Below are positions 16,440-25,495 of a DNA stretch of 64,000 bases, piece by piece; the first letter of the stretch is position 1; every line of letters starts with the position of its first letter. Both the position numbers and the translations under genes were made by a program. The notes under the pieces were generated by a model, which saw only the letters and a list, made by a program, of their open reading frames with translations, ran no database searches and was not told where the DNA came from. Location of the stretch: contig JAFGWS010000138.1 in assembly GCA_016937035.1 (NCBI GenBank), positions 1 through 64,000 on the forward strand, written 5' to 3'. Source of the DNA: Pontiellaceae bacterium. GTDB taxonomy: Bacteria > Verrucomicrobiota > Kiritimatiellia > Kiritimatiellales > Pontiellaceae.

Positions 16440-18194
16440 TCACTCCGGACTGTGGAGCAGAAGTTCGTAGAGCTGGCGGTAGTATCCGTTGTTCGCCATC
16501 AGTTCGTTGTGTGTACCTTGCTCGATAAGTTCGCCGTGACGCATGACGAGGATGCGGTCAGCGTTGCGGATGGTGGAGAGCCGGTGCGCAATCACAATGC
16601 TGGTGCGGTTGGTCATGAGTTTGCCGAGCGCATCCTGAATGAGCATTTCGGTGGCGGTGTCGACGCTGGCGGTGGCTTCGTCGAGCACAAAGAGCAGTTC
16701 GGGGTTCTGCGCCAGTGCGCGCGCCATGACGAGGAGCTGTTTCTGGCCGAGCGAAAGACCTGCACCGCGTTCATTGAGGAGCGTGTCGTACCCTTTGGGT
16801 GTGGCTTCGATAAACCCGTGCGCGTTAACGGTGCGGGCGGCGCGGATGATGTCGTCGCGCGAAACGCCGGGCGTGTTGAGTCCAATGTTGTCGGCAATGG
16901 ACGCAGTGAAGATGAAGGGATCCTGAAAGACATAGCCGAGCCGCGAGCGGAGTTCGTTTTTAGCGAATTGGCGGATATCGACGCCGTCGATGGTGATGGA
17001 GCCGCGCTGGATGTCGTAGAAGCGTCCGATCAGGTTGATAATGGTGCTCTTGCCGGCGCCGGTGGCACCGACCACGGCGAGGACCTGTCCGGGTTCGACG
17101 GAGAAGGAGAGGTCTTTGATCACCCAGTTTTCGTCGTTGTAGGCAAACCAGACATGGTTAAAGGCGATGGCGCCGGCGATCCGTTCGGGCGGCATCGGTG
17201 ATTCGGGTTCGGGGATTTCTTCTTCGGTGTCGAGCAGCGCAAAGACGCGCTCGGTTGAGGCGAGGGCGACTTGGAAGGAGCCGGCCTTATCGGAAAGGGA
17301 GCCGAGCGGGTGAAAAAAGTTCTGTACGTAAGCAAGAAACGCAATGAATGTGCCGAGGGTAATGGAGGCAGATCCGTTCAGGATGGCAAAGCCGCCGACG
17401 GCGAGTGTGATGAGAATGGAGAGCGTTTGGCCGATTTCGATGGTGGGGAAATAGAGACTGAACCAGCGGACTTCGTCGAAGTAGGCCGAGCGCAGGTGTT
17501 GGTTGCGCTGGACAAATTCTTCCTGTGCCTGCGCCTCGCGGTTAAAGAGCTGGATGGTGGTCATGCCCGTCAGGTCTTCTTGTACGAGGGCGTTGATGCG
17601 CGATTGGCGGTCGCGGATGTCGCGGTTGGCATTGCGGAGTCGCGCGTTGATGTAGACCATGGCAGCAAAGAGGAACGGCAGCGTGGTAAAGATGGAGAGC
17701 GACAGGAGCGGGCTCAAGTAAATCATGTAGCCCATAATACCGAAGAGCATGGCGAGGTCGGCGATGGAGCCGACGACCGCTTCGGTCACAAAATGCTGGA
17801 GCCGCTCGATGTCGGAGGTCGCGCGCGACATGAGGGTGCCGACGGCGGTTTTGTCGAAGAAGCCCTGATGCAGACGCAGGACTTTTCGGAAGATGTCGAG
17901 CCGCAGGTCATAAATAATTTTCTGCCCGATCCATGCGGTGAGGAGCGATTGGATGTAGCGGACAAAGTGACCCAGAGCGGCAAAGGTCAGATAAATGAGG
18001 CCGAGGAACGAGAGCTTACGGATTCGCTCTGCGGCCGATACGGTTCCATCAACCAGACAGTCATCGGTCATGCGCTGAAGGATCAGCGGCAGGCCGTTGA
18101 CCAGCAGGGTCATGCTGAGAATAAGCGCGAGCGAAAACAGGAGGCCGCGCCAGTGGGGCAGGGCGTATGCGAGGAGGCGTTTCGCGATCTTCAT
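16440..18194 (-). CDS. ABC exporter half-transporter, subunit with canonical Walker B
   Basis: A 584-residue type IV ABC exporter (MsbA/MdlB-like): six N-terminal transmembrane helices (LLFSLALILSMTLLVNGLPL onward) and a C-terminal ATPase. The ATPase has Walker A GATGAGKS, Q-loop YVFQDPF, Walker B LLFVLDEATASVD with the catalytic Glu, and H-loop IVIAHRLST. Its signature motif is LSLGQ rather than LSGGQ. It overlaps the upstream exporter gene by four bases (ATGA). Subunit pairing with that gene is strongly suggested, since the deviations in the two proteins would fall in the same composite ATP site. Substrate is unknown (drug or lipid). Confidence 0.92.
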   Translation of the reverse strand: MKIAKRLLAYALPHWRGLLFSLALILSMTLLVNGLPLILQRMTDDCLVDGTVSAAERIRKLSFLGLIYLTFAALGHFVRYIQSLLTAWIGQKIIYDLRLDIFRKVLRLHQGFFDKTAVGTLMSRATSDIERLQHFVTEAVVGSIADLAMLFGIMGYMIYLSPLLSLSIFTTLPFLFAAMVYINARLRNANRDIRDRQSRINALVQEDLTGMTTIQLFNREAQAQEEFVQRNQHLRSAYFDEVRWFSLYFPTIEIGQTLSILITLAVGGFAILNGSASITLGTFIAFLAYVQNFFHPLGSLSDKAGSFQVALASTERVFALLDTEEEIPEPESPMPPERIAGAIAFNHVWFAYNDENWVIKDLSFSVEPGQVLAVVGATGAGKSTIINLIGRFYDIQRGSITIDGVDIRQFAKNELRSRLGYVFQDPFIFTASIADNIGLNTPGVSRDDIIRAARTVNAHGFIEATPKGYDTLLNERGAGLSLGQKQLLVMARALAQNPELLFVLDEATASVDTATEMLIQDALGKLMTNRTSIVIAHRLSTIRNADRILVMRHGELIEQGTHNELMANNGYYRQLYELLLHSPE

Positions 18195-19957
18195 TCGTTC
18201 GCCTCCAGTTTTTCCTGCAGTTGCTGCATGGTGTTGAGTTCGGCATAGTAGCCGGGCACCTGAATGAGCTCCTCATGGGTGCCGTGCTGCGTGATCCGCC
18301 CATTTTCAATCACCACGATTTTGTCGGAATAGCGGAGTGTGGAAACGCGGTGGCTGACAAACAGCGTGGTGCGTTCGGCCATAACGGGCTGAAGCTTCTT
18401 CATGATGGCGGCTTCGGTCTGTGTGTCGACGGCGGAGAGCACGTCGTCGAGAATTAGAATGTCCGGTCGCCGGGCAATGGCGCGGCTGATCGAGGTGCGC
18501 TGGCGCTGGCCGCCGGAGAGGGTTACGCCACGTTCGCCGAGGATGGTTTGATAGCGGTCGGGGAAGGTTTCAATGTCGCCGTGCAGGTGAGCAATGTCGG
18601 CGGCCCAGCCGATGGTATTCATGTCGGGATCGTCGATGCCGAAGCCGATGTTATGCTCTAAGGTTCTGGAAAAGAGAATGGGTTCCTGTGCCGCATAGCC
18701 GATCATGCCGCGCAGTGCACGGAGCGGCAGCGTACGAAGGTCCTTGCCGTCAAGAAAAACTTCGCCGCGCGTAGGGTCCAGCAGGCGGGCAATCAGCGAG
18801 GTCATCAGCGTCTTTCCGCTGCCGGTGGGGCCGGTAATGCCCAGCGTGGTGCCCATCGGGATATCCAGATTGATCTCCTTGAGCAGCAATTGTCCGCCGA
18901 TTTCAACGTCGACATTCCGGAAGCGGATGGAGGCTTTCGGTTTTCCCGGGTTAGTTGCATCGACGTTCGGCTCGGCAATTTCCGGTTGGGTGTCGAGGAT
19001 ATCTTTCACACGAATCCAGCTGACTTTTCCGCGTTGGACCATGCTCATGACCCAGCTCAGGGCCAGCAGCGGCCAGCGTAGGAAGGCAAGATATTGAATA
19101 AACTGCATCATTGTTCCGATGGTCAATGTGCCTTCAATAATCCGCTTCCCGCCAACAATGAAGGTGAGGATGGTACCGATATTGAAGCAGAAGTCCATGA
19201 AGGGCCAGAGAAGTTGTCGCGAGCGCTGCAATCGCATCGTCTTGTGGATGAGTTCGCTGTTGAGCGCTTCAAAGTCGCGGTTGCGGCGGCGTTCGAGTGC
19301 AAAGCCTTTCAGGCAGCGGATGCCCGAGAAGCTTTCATGACAAAAGTTGGAAACCTCGGAAACGTGCTCCTGAAGCGCCTGCTGATGGCGACGCAGAAAT
19401 TGAAGCACCAGAAAAAAGATGAGCGTCATCGGTGCAAAAATGGAAAACATAATTCCGGTGAGCTGACGATCGGTCATCAGCATAACGACCGCTGCGGAGA
19501 TCAGCGTGATCAGTGTCCGCGAGCCTTGAAGCAGGCCTTGGCCGATGGCATCGCGGATAATATTAATGTCCGACGAGAGTTTGGTCATCAGATCGCCGGT
19601 GCGTTCGCGGCGATAAAACGATTGGTCGAGCCGTGTGAGGTGTTCGAAAAGGTCGTTGCGCAGTTCATATTCAATCACATGCGAAAGTTTAAGCGGGATT
19701 TTGCGGACCAGCCGGGAAAAGATAATCGCCACGGCACCGACGGCGATGAAGAGGCCGATACGCCGCCAGAGCCGTTCGGGGGTCAGCGTCCCGTTTTCCA
19801 GATCTTCAATCACCAGCCGCATGATGTAGGGCAACGTGAGGCTGCTCCATACCGTCAGCACGCCGCAAAGTGCCGTGGCCGCAATCGCAAGTCGATGCGG
19901 AACAAAATAATGCTTCAGACTGGATTTTTTCGTGTTAATGCGGAGCTGGCCTTCCAA
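18191..19957 (-). CDS. ABC exporter half-transporter, subunit with degenerate Walker B
   Basis: A 588-residue partner of the preceding subunit: transmembrane domain (LAIAATALCGVLTVWSSLTL onward), Walker A GPTGSGKT, signature LSGGQ, Walker B ILILDDVLSAVD with Asp in place of the catalytic Glu, and H-loop LFVSHRVST. This Asp substitution is the hallmark of the degenerate-site subunit of heterodimeric exporters such as TM287/288. The start is probably TTG at 19955-19957, since an in-frame stop lies seven codons upstream. GAAGG is 14-18 bases upstream, rather far, so the start is less certain. It is first in a two-gene operon. Confidence 0.9.
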   Translation of the reverse strand: MEGQLRINTKKSSLKHYFVPHRLAIAATALCGVLTVWSSLTLPYIMRLVIEDLENGTLTPERLWRRIGLFIAVGAVAIIFSRLVRKIPLKLSHVIEYELRNDLFEHLTRLDQSFYRRERTGDLMTKLSSDINIIRDAIGQGLLQGSRTLITLISAAVVMLMTDRQLTGIMFSIFAPMTLIFFLVLQFLRRHQQALQEHVSEVSNFCHESFSGIRCLKGFALERRRNRDFEALNSELIHKTMRLQRSRQLLWPFMDFCFNIGTILTFIVGGKRIIEGTLTIGTMMQFIQYLAFLRWPLLALSWVMSMVQRGKVSWIRVKDILDTQPEIAEPNVDATNPGKPKASIRFRNVDVEIGGQLLLKEINLDIPMGTTLGITGPTGSGKTLMTSLIARLLDPTRGEVFLDGKDLRTLPLRALRGMIGYAAQEPILFSRTLEHNIGFGIDDPDMNTIGWAADIAHLHGDIETFPDRYQTILGERGVTLSGGQRQRTSISRAIARRPDILILDDVLSAVDTQTEAAIMKKLQPVMAERTTLFVSHRVSTLRYSDKIVVIENGRITQHGTHEELIQVPGYYAELNTMQQLQEKLEANE

Positions 19958-20046
19958 AAGCGCTTAAGGGTAATTCCTTCCGTTTGTTTTACAAGCCCGC
20001 AGTTTCAGCGGGTTCAACGAACTCATTTTTAGCGCAGCGTCTTACA

Positions 20047-20313
20047 ATGAAGTTCTGGCGAAACACGTTGGCCCCGAGTCCTGTCTCGACAACCCGCGAG
20101 GGCGCGGGACACGAAATGAGGCTGGACCGCCCCTTATGGATTGATGGCGGTGATGACGCCGTTTTGGATCTGGAGGACGTCGCCCGTCTTAAGGGTGTAG
20201 TTGTTTGTGGAAATTGCGATATAATTTACGAAGCGTTTGACTTGTTTCAGAATAAAGGGTTGCCTACGGCCCAAGTTTACACGGAAGTCAGTTTTCAGGA
20301 AGGGTGTTCATGA
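20047..20313 (+). CDS. Small hypothetical protein upstream of the miaB-like gene
   Basis: An 88-residue open frame with coding-like composition in its second half (LDLEDVARLKGVVVCGNC, then DIIYEAFDLFQNKGL). It overlaps the start of the methylthiotransferase gene by four bases (ATGA), an arrangement typical of real coupled genes. There is no ribosome site at the ATG used, and the 5' half (20047-20130) is less convincing. No family was recognised. An upstream in-frame ATG at 19984 is possible. It may be a real small protein or a chance frame over a leader. Confidence 0.35.
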   Translation: MKFWRNTLAPSPVSTTREGAGHEMRLDRPLWIDGGDDAVLDLEDVARLKGVVVCGNCDIIYEAFDLFQNKGLPTAQVYTEVSFQEGCS

Positions 20314-21644
20314 AGTGCTGTATTGTTACATTGGGTTGCCAGATGAATCAGTCGGATTCCGAGCGGATCCGGAGTGTGATCGAGGGCATGGGCTATGCCA
20401 TGACAAAAAATGAGGAAGAGGCTGATTTGATCGGCGTGGTGGCCTGTTCGGTGCGTCAGAAAGCGATTGATAAGGTGTATGCAAAGATTCACCGCTGGAA
20501 CCGATGGAAGAATGAGCGCCCGTTGATCACCTTTGTTTCCGGCTGCATTCTTCCGGCGGACGAAGGGAAGTTTTTGAAATTGTTTGATCTGGTGTTCAGA
20601 ATGAATGAGCTGCCGGAGCTGCCCTCGATGCTTCAGCAATGCGGGATTGCGACGGAATATTCGCTGCGCCATCCGCTGGAGGGGATGGAACGTCAGGACG
20701 AGCGGACGGATTTCTGGTTGATTGATCCAGCGTACAGCGCTGCGTTTGAGGCGTATGTTCCGATTCAGAACGGGTGCGATAAATTCTGCACCTATTGTGC
20801 GGTGCCGTACACGCGCGGGCGCGAAGTTTCGCGGGCGAGCGCCGACATTCTGGCGGAGGTGCAGCGGTTGGTGGATCAGGGCGTGAAGTCGATCACCCTG
20901 CTGGGGCAGAATGTAAATTCGTATGGGCTGGATAAAAAGGGCAAGGAGATTTCGTTCGCTGAACTGTTGTGCAGGGTGGGGGAGATTGGGAACGCGTCGG
21001 ATAAGGATTTTTGGGTCTATTTTACGTCGCCGCATCCGCGCGATATGACGCGCGATGTGATTGAGGCGGTTGCCGGCTACGACTGCCTTGCCAAACAGAT
21101 TCATCTGCCCGTACAGAGCGGCGATGAGGAACTGCTGCGGCGTATGAACCGGAATTACAGCATGGAGACTTATTTAAAGATTGTGAGCGATATTCGCGAG
21201 CTGCTGCCGACTGCGACGCTCTTTACGGACATCATCGTCGGCTTCAGCGGTGAGACGGAGGCGCAGTTTGCGAATACTGCGGCGCTGATGGAACGGGTCG
21301 AATTTAATATGGCGTATATTGCCAAATATTCGCCGCGCGTGGGGGCCCGTTCGGCGGAGTGGGAGGATGACGTCCCTCCGCAGGAAAAGAGTGAACGGCT
21401 GGCACGGCTGTCGGAAATCCTCAAGCGAACTTCGCTGGCACACAATCAGGCCATGGTCGGCAAATCCTTCCGCGTGCTGTTAGACGGCAAGGACCGGCGG
21501 ATGGAGGGTTCGCTCACCGGCCGCACAGAGGGGAAGCTGCCGATTCGTGTTCTGGATGCCGACGAGGAGCGGATCGGGACGTTTCAAGAGGTTGAGGTGA
21601 TCTCTGCGGCGGAACTTTCGCTGACGGGTCGATTGGTGAAATAA
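20310..21644 (+). CDS. miaB: MiaB-family tRNA methylthiotransferase
   Basis: A 444-residue radical SAM methylthiotransferase. The N-terminal UPF0004 domain has its auxiliary-cluster cysteines (VTLGCQMNQSDSE, GVVACSVRQ, FVSGCILP). The radical SAM domain has NGCDKFCTYCAVPYTRG, and the C-terminal TRAM domain includes GRTEGKLPIRVLD. MiaB adds the 2-methylthio group to N6-isopentenyl-adenosine-37 of tRNA. The GCQMNQSDSER opening favours MiaB over MtaB or RimO, though the middle is diverged enough that the exact paralogue is not certain. GGAAGG lies eight bases before ATG 20310. Confidence 0.85.
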   Translation: MKCCIVTLGCQMNQSDSERIRSVIEGMGYAMTKNEEEADLIGVVACSVRQKAIDKVYAKIHRWNRWKNERPLITFVSGCILPADEGKFLKLFDLVFRMNELPELPSMLQQCGIATEYSLRHPLEGMERQDERTDFWLIDPAYSAAFEAYVPIQNGCDKFCTYCAVPYTRGREVSRASADILAEVQRLVDQGVKSITLLGQNVNSYGLDKKGKEISFAELLCRVGEIGNASDKDFWVYFTSPHPRDMTRDVIEAVAGYDCLAKQIHLPVQSGDEELLRRMNRNYSMETYLKIVSDIRELLPTATLFTDIIVGFSGETEAQFANTAALMERVEFNMAYIAKYSPRVGARSAEWEDDVPPQEKSERLARLSEILKRTSLAHNQAMVGKSFRVLLDGKDRRMEGSLTGRTEGKLPIRVLDADEERIGTFQEVEVISAAELSLTGRLVK

Positions 21645-21672
21645 AAAAGGCGGCTTAAGGAAGCCGCCTTTG
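21641..21672. terminator. Bidirectional terminator
   Basis: AAGGCGGCTT (21647-21656) pairs perfectly with AAGCCGCCTT (21661-21670) around AAGG. The minus strand continues with a long T run and the plus strand has a shorter one. It separates the converging miaB-like and histone-like genes. Confidence 0.9.
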
Positions 21673-21693
21673 TATGGGTCAGCGTGCTGTATT

Positions 21694-21969
21694 TCAGCAC
21701 TCGATCATTTTCTTAATCGATGCTTCGGCTTCGCCCCAGTAAACGGAGGGGTCTTTCTGGAAACCATCGTTTTCAGCAGCAAAATAGGCTGCCTGTTCGA
21801 TCATGGAATAGACCTGCTCTGGGGTGTAGGCTTGGGCTTTTTTCTTTGCCGGCTTTTTCGCCGGGGCTTTCTTGGCCGGAGCTTTTTTAGTTGCAGTCTT
21901 TTTTGCCGGAGCCTCTTTTACTTCGTTTTTTTCGGCTGTTTTTTTTGCTGGTACTTTTTTTTGTGCCAT
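21694..21969 (-). CDS. Histone H1-like lysine-rich protein with DUF2934-like C-terminus
   Basis: A 91-residue protein. The N-terminal half is built of (A)PAKK/ATKK repeats (for example KKAPAKKAPAKKPAKKKA), as in histone H1 tails, AlgP and chlamydial Hc proteins, and should bind DNA non-specifically. The C-terminal half (YTPEQVYSMIEQAAYFAAEN, ending VYWGEAEASIKKMIEC) resembles the small helical DUF2934 domain. GGAGGAATAAAA precedes the ATG, a strong ribosome site consistent with high expression. It is a predicted nucleoid-associated protein; the role is inferred from composition. Confidence 0.8.
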   Translation of the reverse strand: MAQKKVPAKKTAEKNEVKEAPAKKTATKKAPAKKAPAKKPAKKKAQAYTPEQVYSMIEQAAYFAAENDGFQKDPSVYWGEAEASIKKMIEC

Positions 21970-22168
21970 TTTTATTCCTCCCCGTTTTCCTTCGTTCGAG
22001 TCAATTCGCAGGATATATCTCGTTGTTTTCCGCTTGTAAACAATTCCTTCAATAAAATTGCATTAGTGGCCAGTAATGTTTTTATATGCAGGCTTGCTTG
22101 GAGAAGAGTTGGTTTTGAGGAGTGATTACGTGTTGTTTCATGGTGACCATAAAAAGTGCAGGGGGGTC

Positions 22169-22831
22169 ATGTCCCGATTTGAGGCATGGCTGAGGGAGTG
22201 GTTGGCTCCAAAGGTTCCTGCTTCGGTGGAGACGTATCATCTGACGCTGGCTACGGTGGTGTGGTGTATTCTGGTGGTTCTGTTCAGCTATCTGGCACGC
22301 TTTAATATTCATTTTCTTTGGCTGGTTTCAGTCTCGATTTTCGGGCAGTACATTACCGATCTGCTGGATGGTGAAGTGGGGCGTCGGCGGGGCACCGGAC
22401 TGCTTCGCTGGGGCTACTATATGGATCACTTTCTGGATTATTTTTTCCTCTGCTGTATTTTGATTGGGTACGGACTGATGGTGGAGTCCCCGAATAAATA
22501 TCTGGTGTTTTACCTGCTCGCGCTGTTTGGGGCGTTTATGGTGAATTCCTTTCTGGCGTTTGGGGCCACAGGAAAGCTTTCCAAAAGTTACATGGGTATC
22601 GGTCACACGGAGGTGCGTTTTATTTTTATTCTTCTAAATACCCTGGTGATCCTGTCGGGAAAGATGGTCAATGTGCAATGGTTCCTGGTTCCGTTTCTGC
22701 TGGTCGGTACCTTTGCTCTGATTATGACCGTTTATCATACCCAAAAGGAGCTTTGGGAGATTGATATGGAAAACAAGCTCAATGAAAACCGCTCTGGGAC
22801 GCAGGATGAAACGTCAGACGAAAGGAACTAA
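22169..22831 (+). CDS. CDP-alcohol phosphatidyltransferase family membrane protein
   Basis: A 220-residue integral membrane protein with about six hydrophobic helices. The family motif D-x2-D-G-x2-(A/G)-R...G-x3-D-x3-D appears as DLLDGEVGRRRGTGLLRWGY followed by YMDHFLD. The family moves a phosphoalcohol from or to CDP-activated lipids in phospholipid synthesis; the acceptor alcohol cannot be assigned. One residue more than usual separates R from G. GGGGGG upstream of ATG 22169 supports this start over an in-frame start 31 codons earlier. Its 3' end overlaps the next gene, so they are probably co-translated. Confidence 0.8.
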   Translation: MSRFEAWLREWLAPKVPASVETYHLTLATVVWCILVVLFSYLARFNIHFLWLVSVSIFGQYITDLLDGEVGRRRGTGLLRWGYYMDHFLDYFFLCCILIGYGLMVESPNKYLVFYLLALFGAFMVNSFLAFGATGKLSKSYMGIGHTEVRFIFILLNTLVILSGKMVNVQWFLVPFLLVGTFALIMTVYHTQKELWEIDMENKLNENRSGTQDETSDERN

Positions 22832-24512
22832 GCGGCTGCTGGCCTTGTCGGTTTTTCTGGTGCTGACGGCAATTTTTGTGCTGGGGTTACGGGTTGCCTA
22901 TCCTGATCATCGGGCTGTTGCACTAGTTCTTTTAGGCCTTTCTTTGCTGCCTTTATTTGTTTCCTATCGCCGGAACAATCTTGTAATGACCGCCCGCAAG
23001 GAACGGATTCGGGAAATAACACGTCGCTTTGTTCCGAACATGGTCGTCGGCGCTGTTCTGCTGTCGGTGTTTTACGTGGTCTGGCAGCTTTTCCCGGTTT
23101 ACGAAAGCCCGTTGGCCGACATGAAGCCCGATGAGTTGCGTGAAGAGATTAAGGCGGATCTGGATACTTATCTCATTCTCCGGCGATCGATTGATGATGC
23201 ATTGGAACAGGCACGTGACCAGTGTTTGCTGGAGTGCGATGTTAAAACCCTCTCAATAGAAAAAAGCGAGGCGATCCGTTCGCTGTGGCGCGATATAGTG
23301 ATGCTTTTTCTGGAGTTTGACATGCTCAAGGAAAAGTATCGGGGGTTTTATCAGATCGATTATGTTTCCGAGCCGGAGCTGCATTCCGATGCCTTTATGC
23401 TTGCGTATATGGCGTATGTAGGCCAGTACGATGCCTGTCTTCAGGTGGTGGAAATGGTGGAAAAGAGTGAGTTTCTTGATGATTTGCTCAACGAAGCAGG
23501 AGAGGGTATTCCGGAAAAAAGTTACTACACCATGAAGCAGCACCTGACCAAATCGAGGGTAATGATACGGATGAATGCGGGGGCGGCGTATTATCAGCTG
23601 GTGAAAGGCTCCGCCACGATTGCTCCCGAAATTGCCGCTGATTTTCGAATGCGGCGCGACCGCTTCTACAAAGGGTTGGGAGAAAAGCTGGAATTATTTG
23701 CGAAAAACCCGCTTGATCGCCTTGAACGCACGGCCTTTGAAACGATGTTGCCGATTCAGAAAAAGGTGGCGGTGCAGATGAGTTATATCCGTATGACCAA
23801 CCGCGACTATCTGATTACGCCGCAGATGATGGGCCGTTATAAAGAGCGGTTTGAACCGGGCGATATTATGGTGCAGCGCAGAAACTGGCACATGACGAAT
23901 ATTGGAATTCCCGGATTCTGGCCGCACGCCGCGCTTTATGTCGGTACGCCCGCAGAGCTGGAAGCCTACTTTTCGGAGCTGGATATTGATCCGCTGAAGA
24001 CGCTGCAGGAGCGTTCTCCTATTGCCTATTCCGTATTGTTGAAGAACGATGCGGATGGGTATCCCATGCGCGTGATCGAGTCGATTCGTCCCGGCGTGGT
24101 CCTGCAATCATTGGAGACCAGTACGCGCTGCGACTATCTCGGCGTGATTCGCCCTAATCTGTCGAAGAAGGAAAAGTTTAAAGCACTGCTGGAGGCGTTT
24201 GAACAATATGGGAAGCCCTACGACCTCAATTTTGACTTTGCCACCGACAACGAACAGGTTTGTTCCGAACTGGTTTATAAAGCGTATAAGTGTTCCGCGC
24301 TTCCGCTTGAGCCCATGGTGTGCAATGGACGGCTTATGCTTGCACCCAATGAGCTGGCGAGAGAAGCCAGTGCGAATATGGGGCCGGAGGCTGCCTTCTC
24401 CTTTGTGCTCTTTCTTGATGCGGTCGAAAAGGATGACACGATTGTTGAGCGCGATGAGCGCGCTTTTCAGGAGAGCGCGAACCGCCCCAAGTGGGATATG
24501 ATGCAGCGCTGA
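22806..24512 (+). CDS. Membrane protein with permuted papain-fold (YiiX/LRAT-like) hydrolase domain
   Basis: A 568-residue protein. Three N-terminal transmembrane helices (LLALSVFLVLTAIFVLGL, ALVLLGLSLLPLFVSY and VVGAVLLSVFYVVWQLF) precede a helical middle region. The C-terminal permuted NlpC/P60 domain of the YiiX/YebB type contains GFWPHAALYVGTP (His374) and DNEQVCSELVYKAYK (Cys486). His-before-Cys order is the mark of the permuted group, whose members act on lipids, amides or peptides. Overlap with the phosphatidyltransferase gene suggests a lipid-related role; this is inference. The start is uncertain: ATG 22806 (MKRQTKG) is preferred, with 22782 as an alternative. Confidence 0.72.
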   Translation: MKRQTKGTKRLLALSVFLVLTAIFVLGLRVAYPDHRAVALVLLGLSLLPLFVSYRRNNLVMTARKERIREITRRFVPNMVVGAVLLSVFYVVWQLFPVYESPLADMKPDELREEIKADLDTYLILRRSIDDALEQARDQCLLECDVKTLSIEKSEAIRSLWRDIVMLFLEFDMLKEKYRGFYQIDYVSEPELHSDAFMLAYMAYVGQYDACLQVVEMVEKSEFLDDLLNEAGEGIPEKSYYTMKQHLTKSRVMIRMNAGAAYYQLVKGSATIAPEIAADFRMRRDRFYKGLGEKLELFAKNPLDRLERTAFETMLPIQKKVAVQMSYIRMTNRDYLITPQMMGRYKERFEPGDIMVQRRNWHMTNIGIPGFWPHAALYVGTPAELEAYFSELDIDPLKTLQERSPIAYSVLLKNDADGYPMRVIESIRPGVVLQSLETSTRCDYLGVIRPNLSKKEKFKALLEAFEQYGKPYDLNFDFATDNEQVCSELVYKAYKCSALPLEPMVCNGRLMLAPNELAREASANMGPEAAFSFVLFLDAVEKDDTIVERDERAFQESANRPKWDMMQR

Positions 24513-24578
24513 TGTCGATTGAACGGAATGTGTGTGGTCGATCTTGGCAAGGGCGGTGGAGAAGGGTAGGGTCTCATC

Positions 24579-25439
24579 ATGAAAAAGGTTGGAGTCATTG
24601 TTAATCCCAAGCGCCCGCATGCGGCGAAAATGCTCAATGAAGTGCAGCGGCTGGCGCAGAAATACAGCTTTTCACTGTATGCGGAGAATGAGGCGATGGC
24701 TTCGGCGCTCGGTGCGGAGCTGCTTTCGATTGCACAGTTCGGCGACGTGGTCGATGTTGTGTTGGCCATGGGCGGTGACGGCACGGTGCTCTATACCTCG
24801 CGGGCACTGCATGGCTCCGATGTGCCGATTCTCGGAATCAATCTGGGCAGCCTCGGGTTTTTAACCAGTGTCGCCGATTCCGAGATCGCTGAAGCGCTGG
24901 AGGCGATTGCTTCGGCGTCGTACAAGGTTTCCGAACGAATGGTTTCCGAGTGCCGCATTTACAACGGGAAAACGCTCCTGGGAGTGGAGTCTTCGCTCAA
25001 TGATATCGTCCTCGGTTGGGGCAGTTCCTCCCGAATTGTCGGGCTGGATCTGAGCATCGACGGCGAGGCGGTCGGTCGGTTCATGTGTGACGGTATGATT
25101 GTTTCCACGCCCACTGGAAGTACAGGCCACGCCCTGTCGGCAGGGGGGCCGATTCTGCACCCGGGTATTGCCGGCTTCGGAATCAATGTAATTTGTCCAC
25201 ACACGCTGGGTTCGCGCCCGCTGGTGGTGCCGGACTCCAGTCGAATTGTGATCGATGTAGTGAGCGCCGCGAAAGAGCTGATTCTTTCCATTGATGGGCA
25301 GGATGAATATACGGTGGAGCAGGGCGCCCGAATTGAGATTGAAAAGAGCCCGCACACGGCCCGCTTCCTTCAATTGCGCGAGCACAGCTATTTTTCGGTC
25401 CTCTCGCAGAAGCTCCATTGGCGTGGCTCCGCGCTCTGA
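24579..25439 (+). CDS. nadK: NAD kinase
   Basis: A 286-residue ATP-NAD kinase making NADP. It shows the GGDG motif (VVLAMGGDGTVLYTSRAL), GINLGSLGFLTS, the NE/D-type segment SLNDIVLGWGSS, GMIVSTPTGSTGHALSAGGPI, and a C-terminal substrate-binding region (LSIDGQDEYTVEQG). Length is typical. AGGGTAGGG lies before ATG. It stands in the same direction as the neighbouring genes, 66 bases after the papain-fold gene. Confidence 0.95.
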   Translation: MKKVGVIVNPKRPHAAKMLNEVQRLAQKYSFSLYAENEAMASALGAELLSIAQFGDVVDVVLAMGGDGTVLYTSRALHGSDVPILGINLGSLGFLTSVADSEIAEALEAIASASYKVSERMVSECRIYNGKTLLGVESSLNDIVLGWGSSSRIVGLDLSIDGEAVGRFMCDGMIVSTPTGSTGHALSAGGPILHPGIAGFGINVICPHTLGSRPLVVPDSSRIVIDVVSAAKELILSIDGQDEYTVEQGARIEIEKSPHTARFLQLREHSYFSVLSQKLHWRGSAL

Positions 25440-25495
25440 TTCTGCATGTCGCCAGTTGGGGCAGCAACACTTCGCAATCCGCGATTTGGTTTCGT

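Noticed and set aside
16452..17201. A 249-codon plus-strand frame inside the ABC exporter region
   Set aside because: Antisense shadow of the ATPase domain, Glu/Val/Gly-rich with no motifs.
17271..18248. A 325-codon open frame opposite the ABC exporter gene
   Set aside because: Composition is the shadow of a GC-skewed real gene; it lacks start signals and recognisable domains, while the other strand is an unmistakable ABC transporter.
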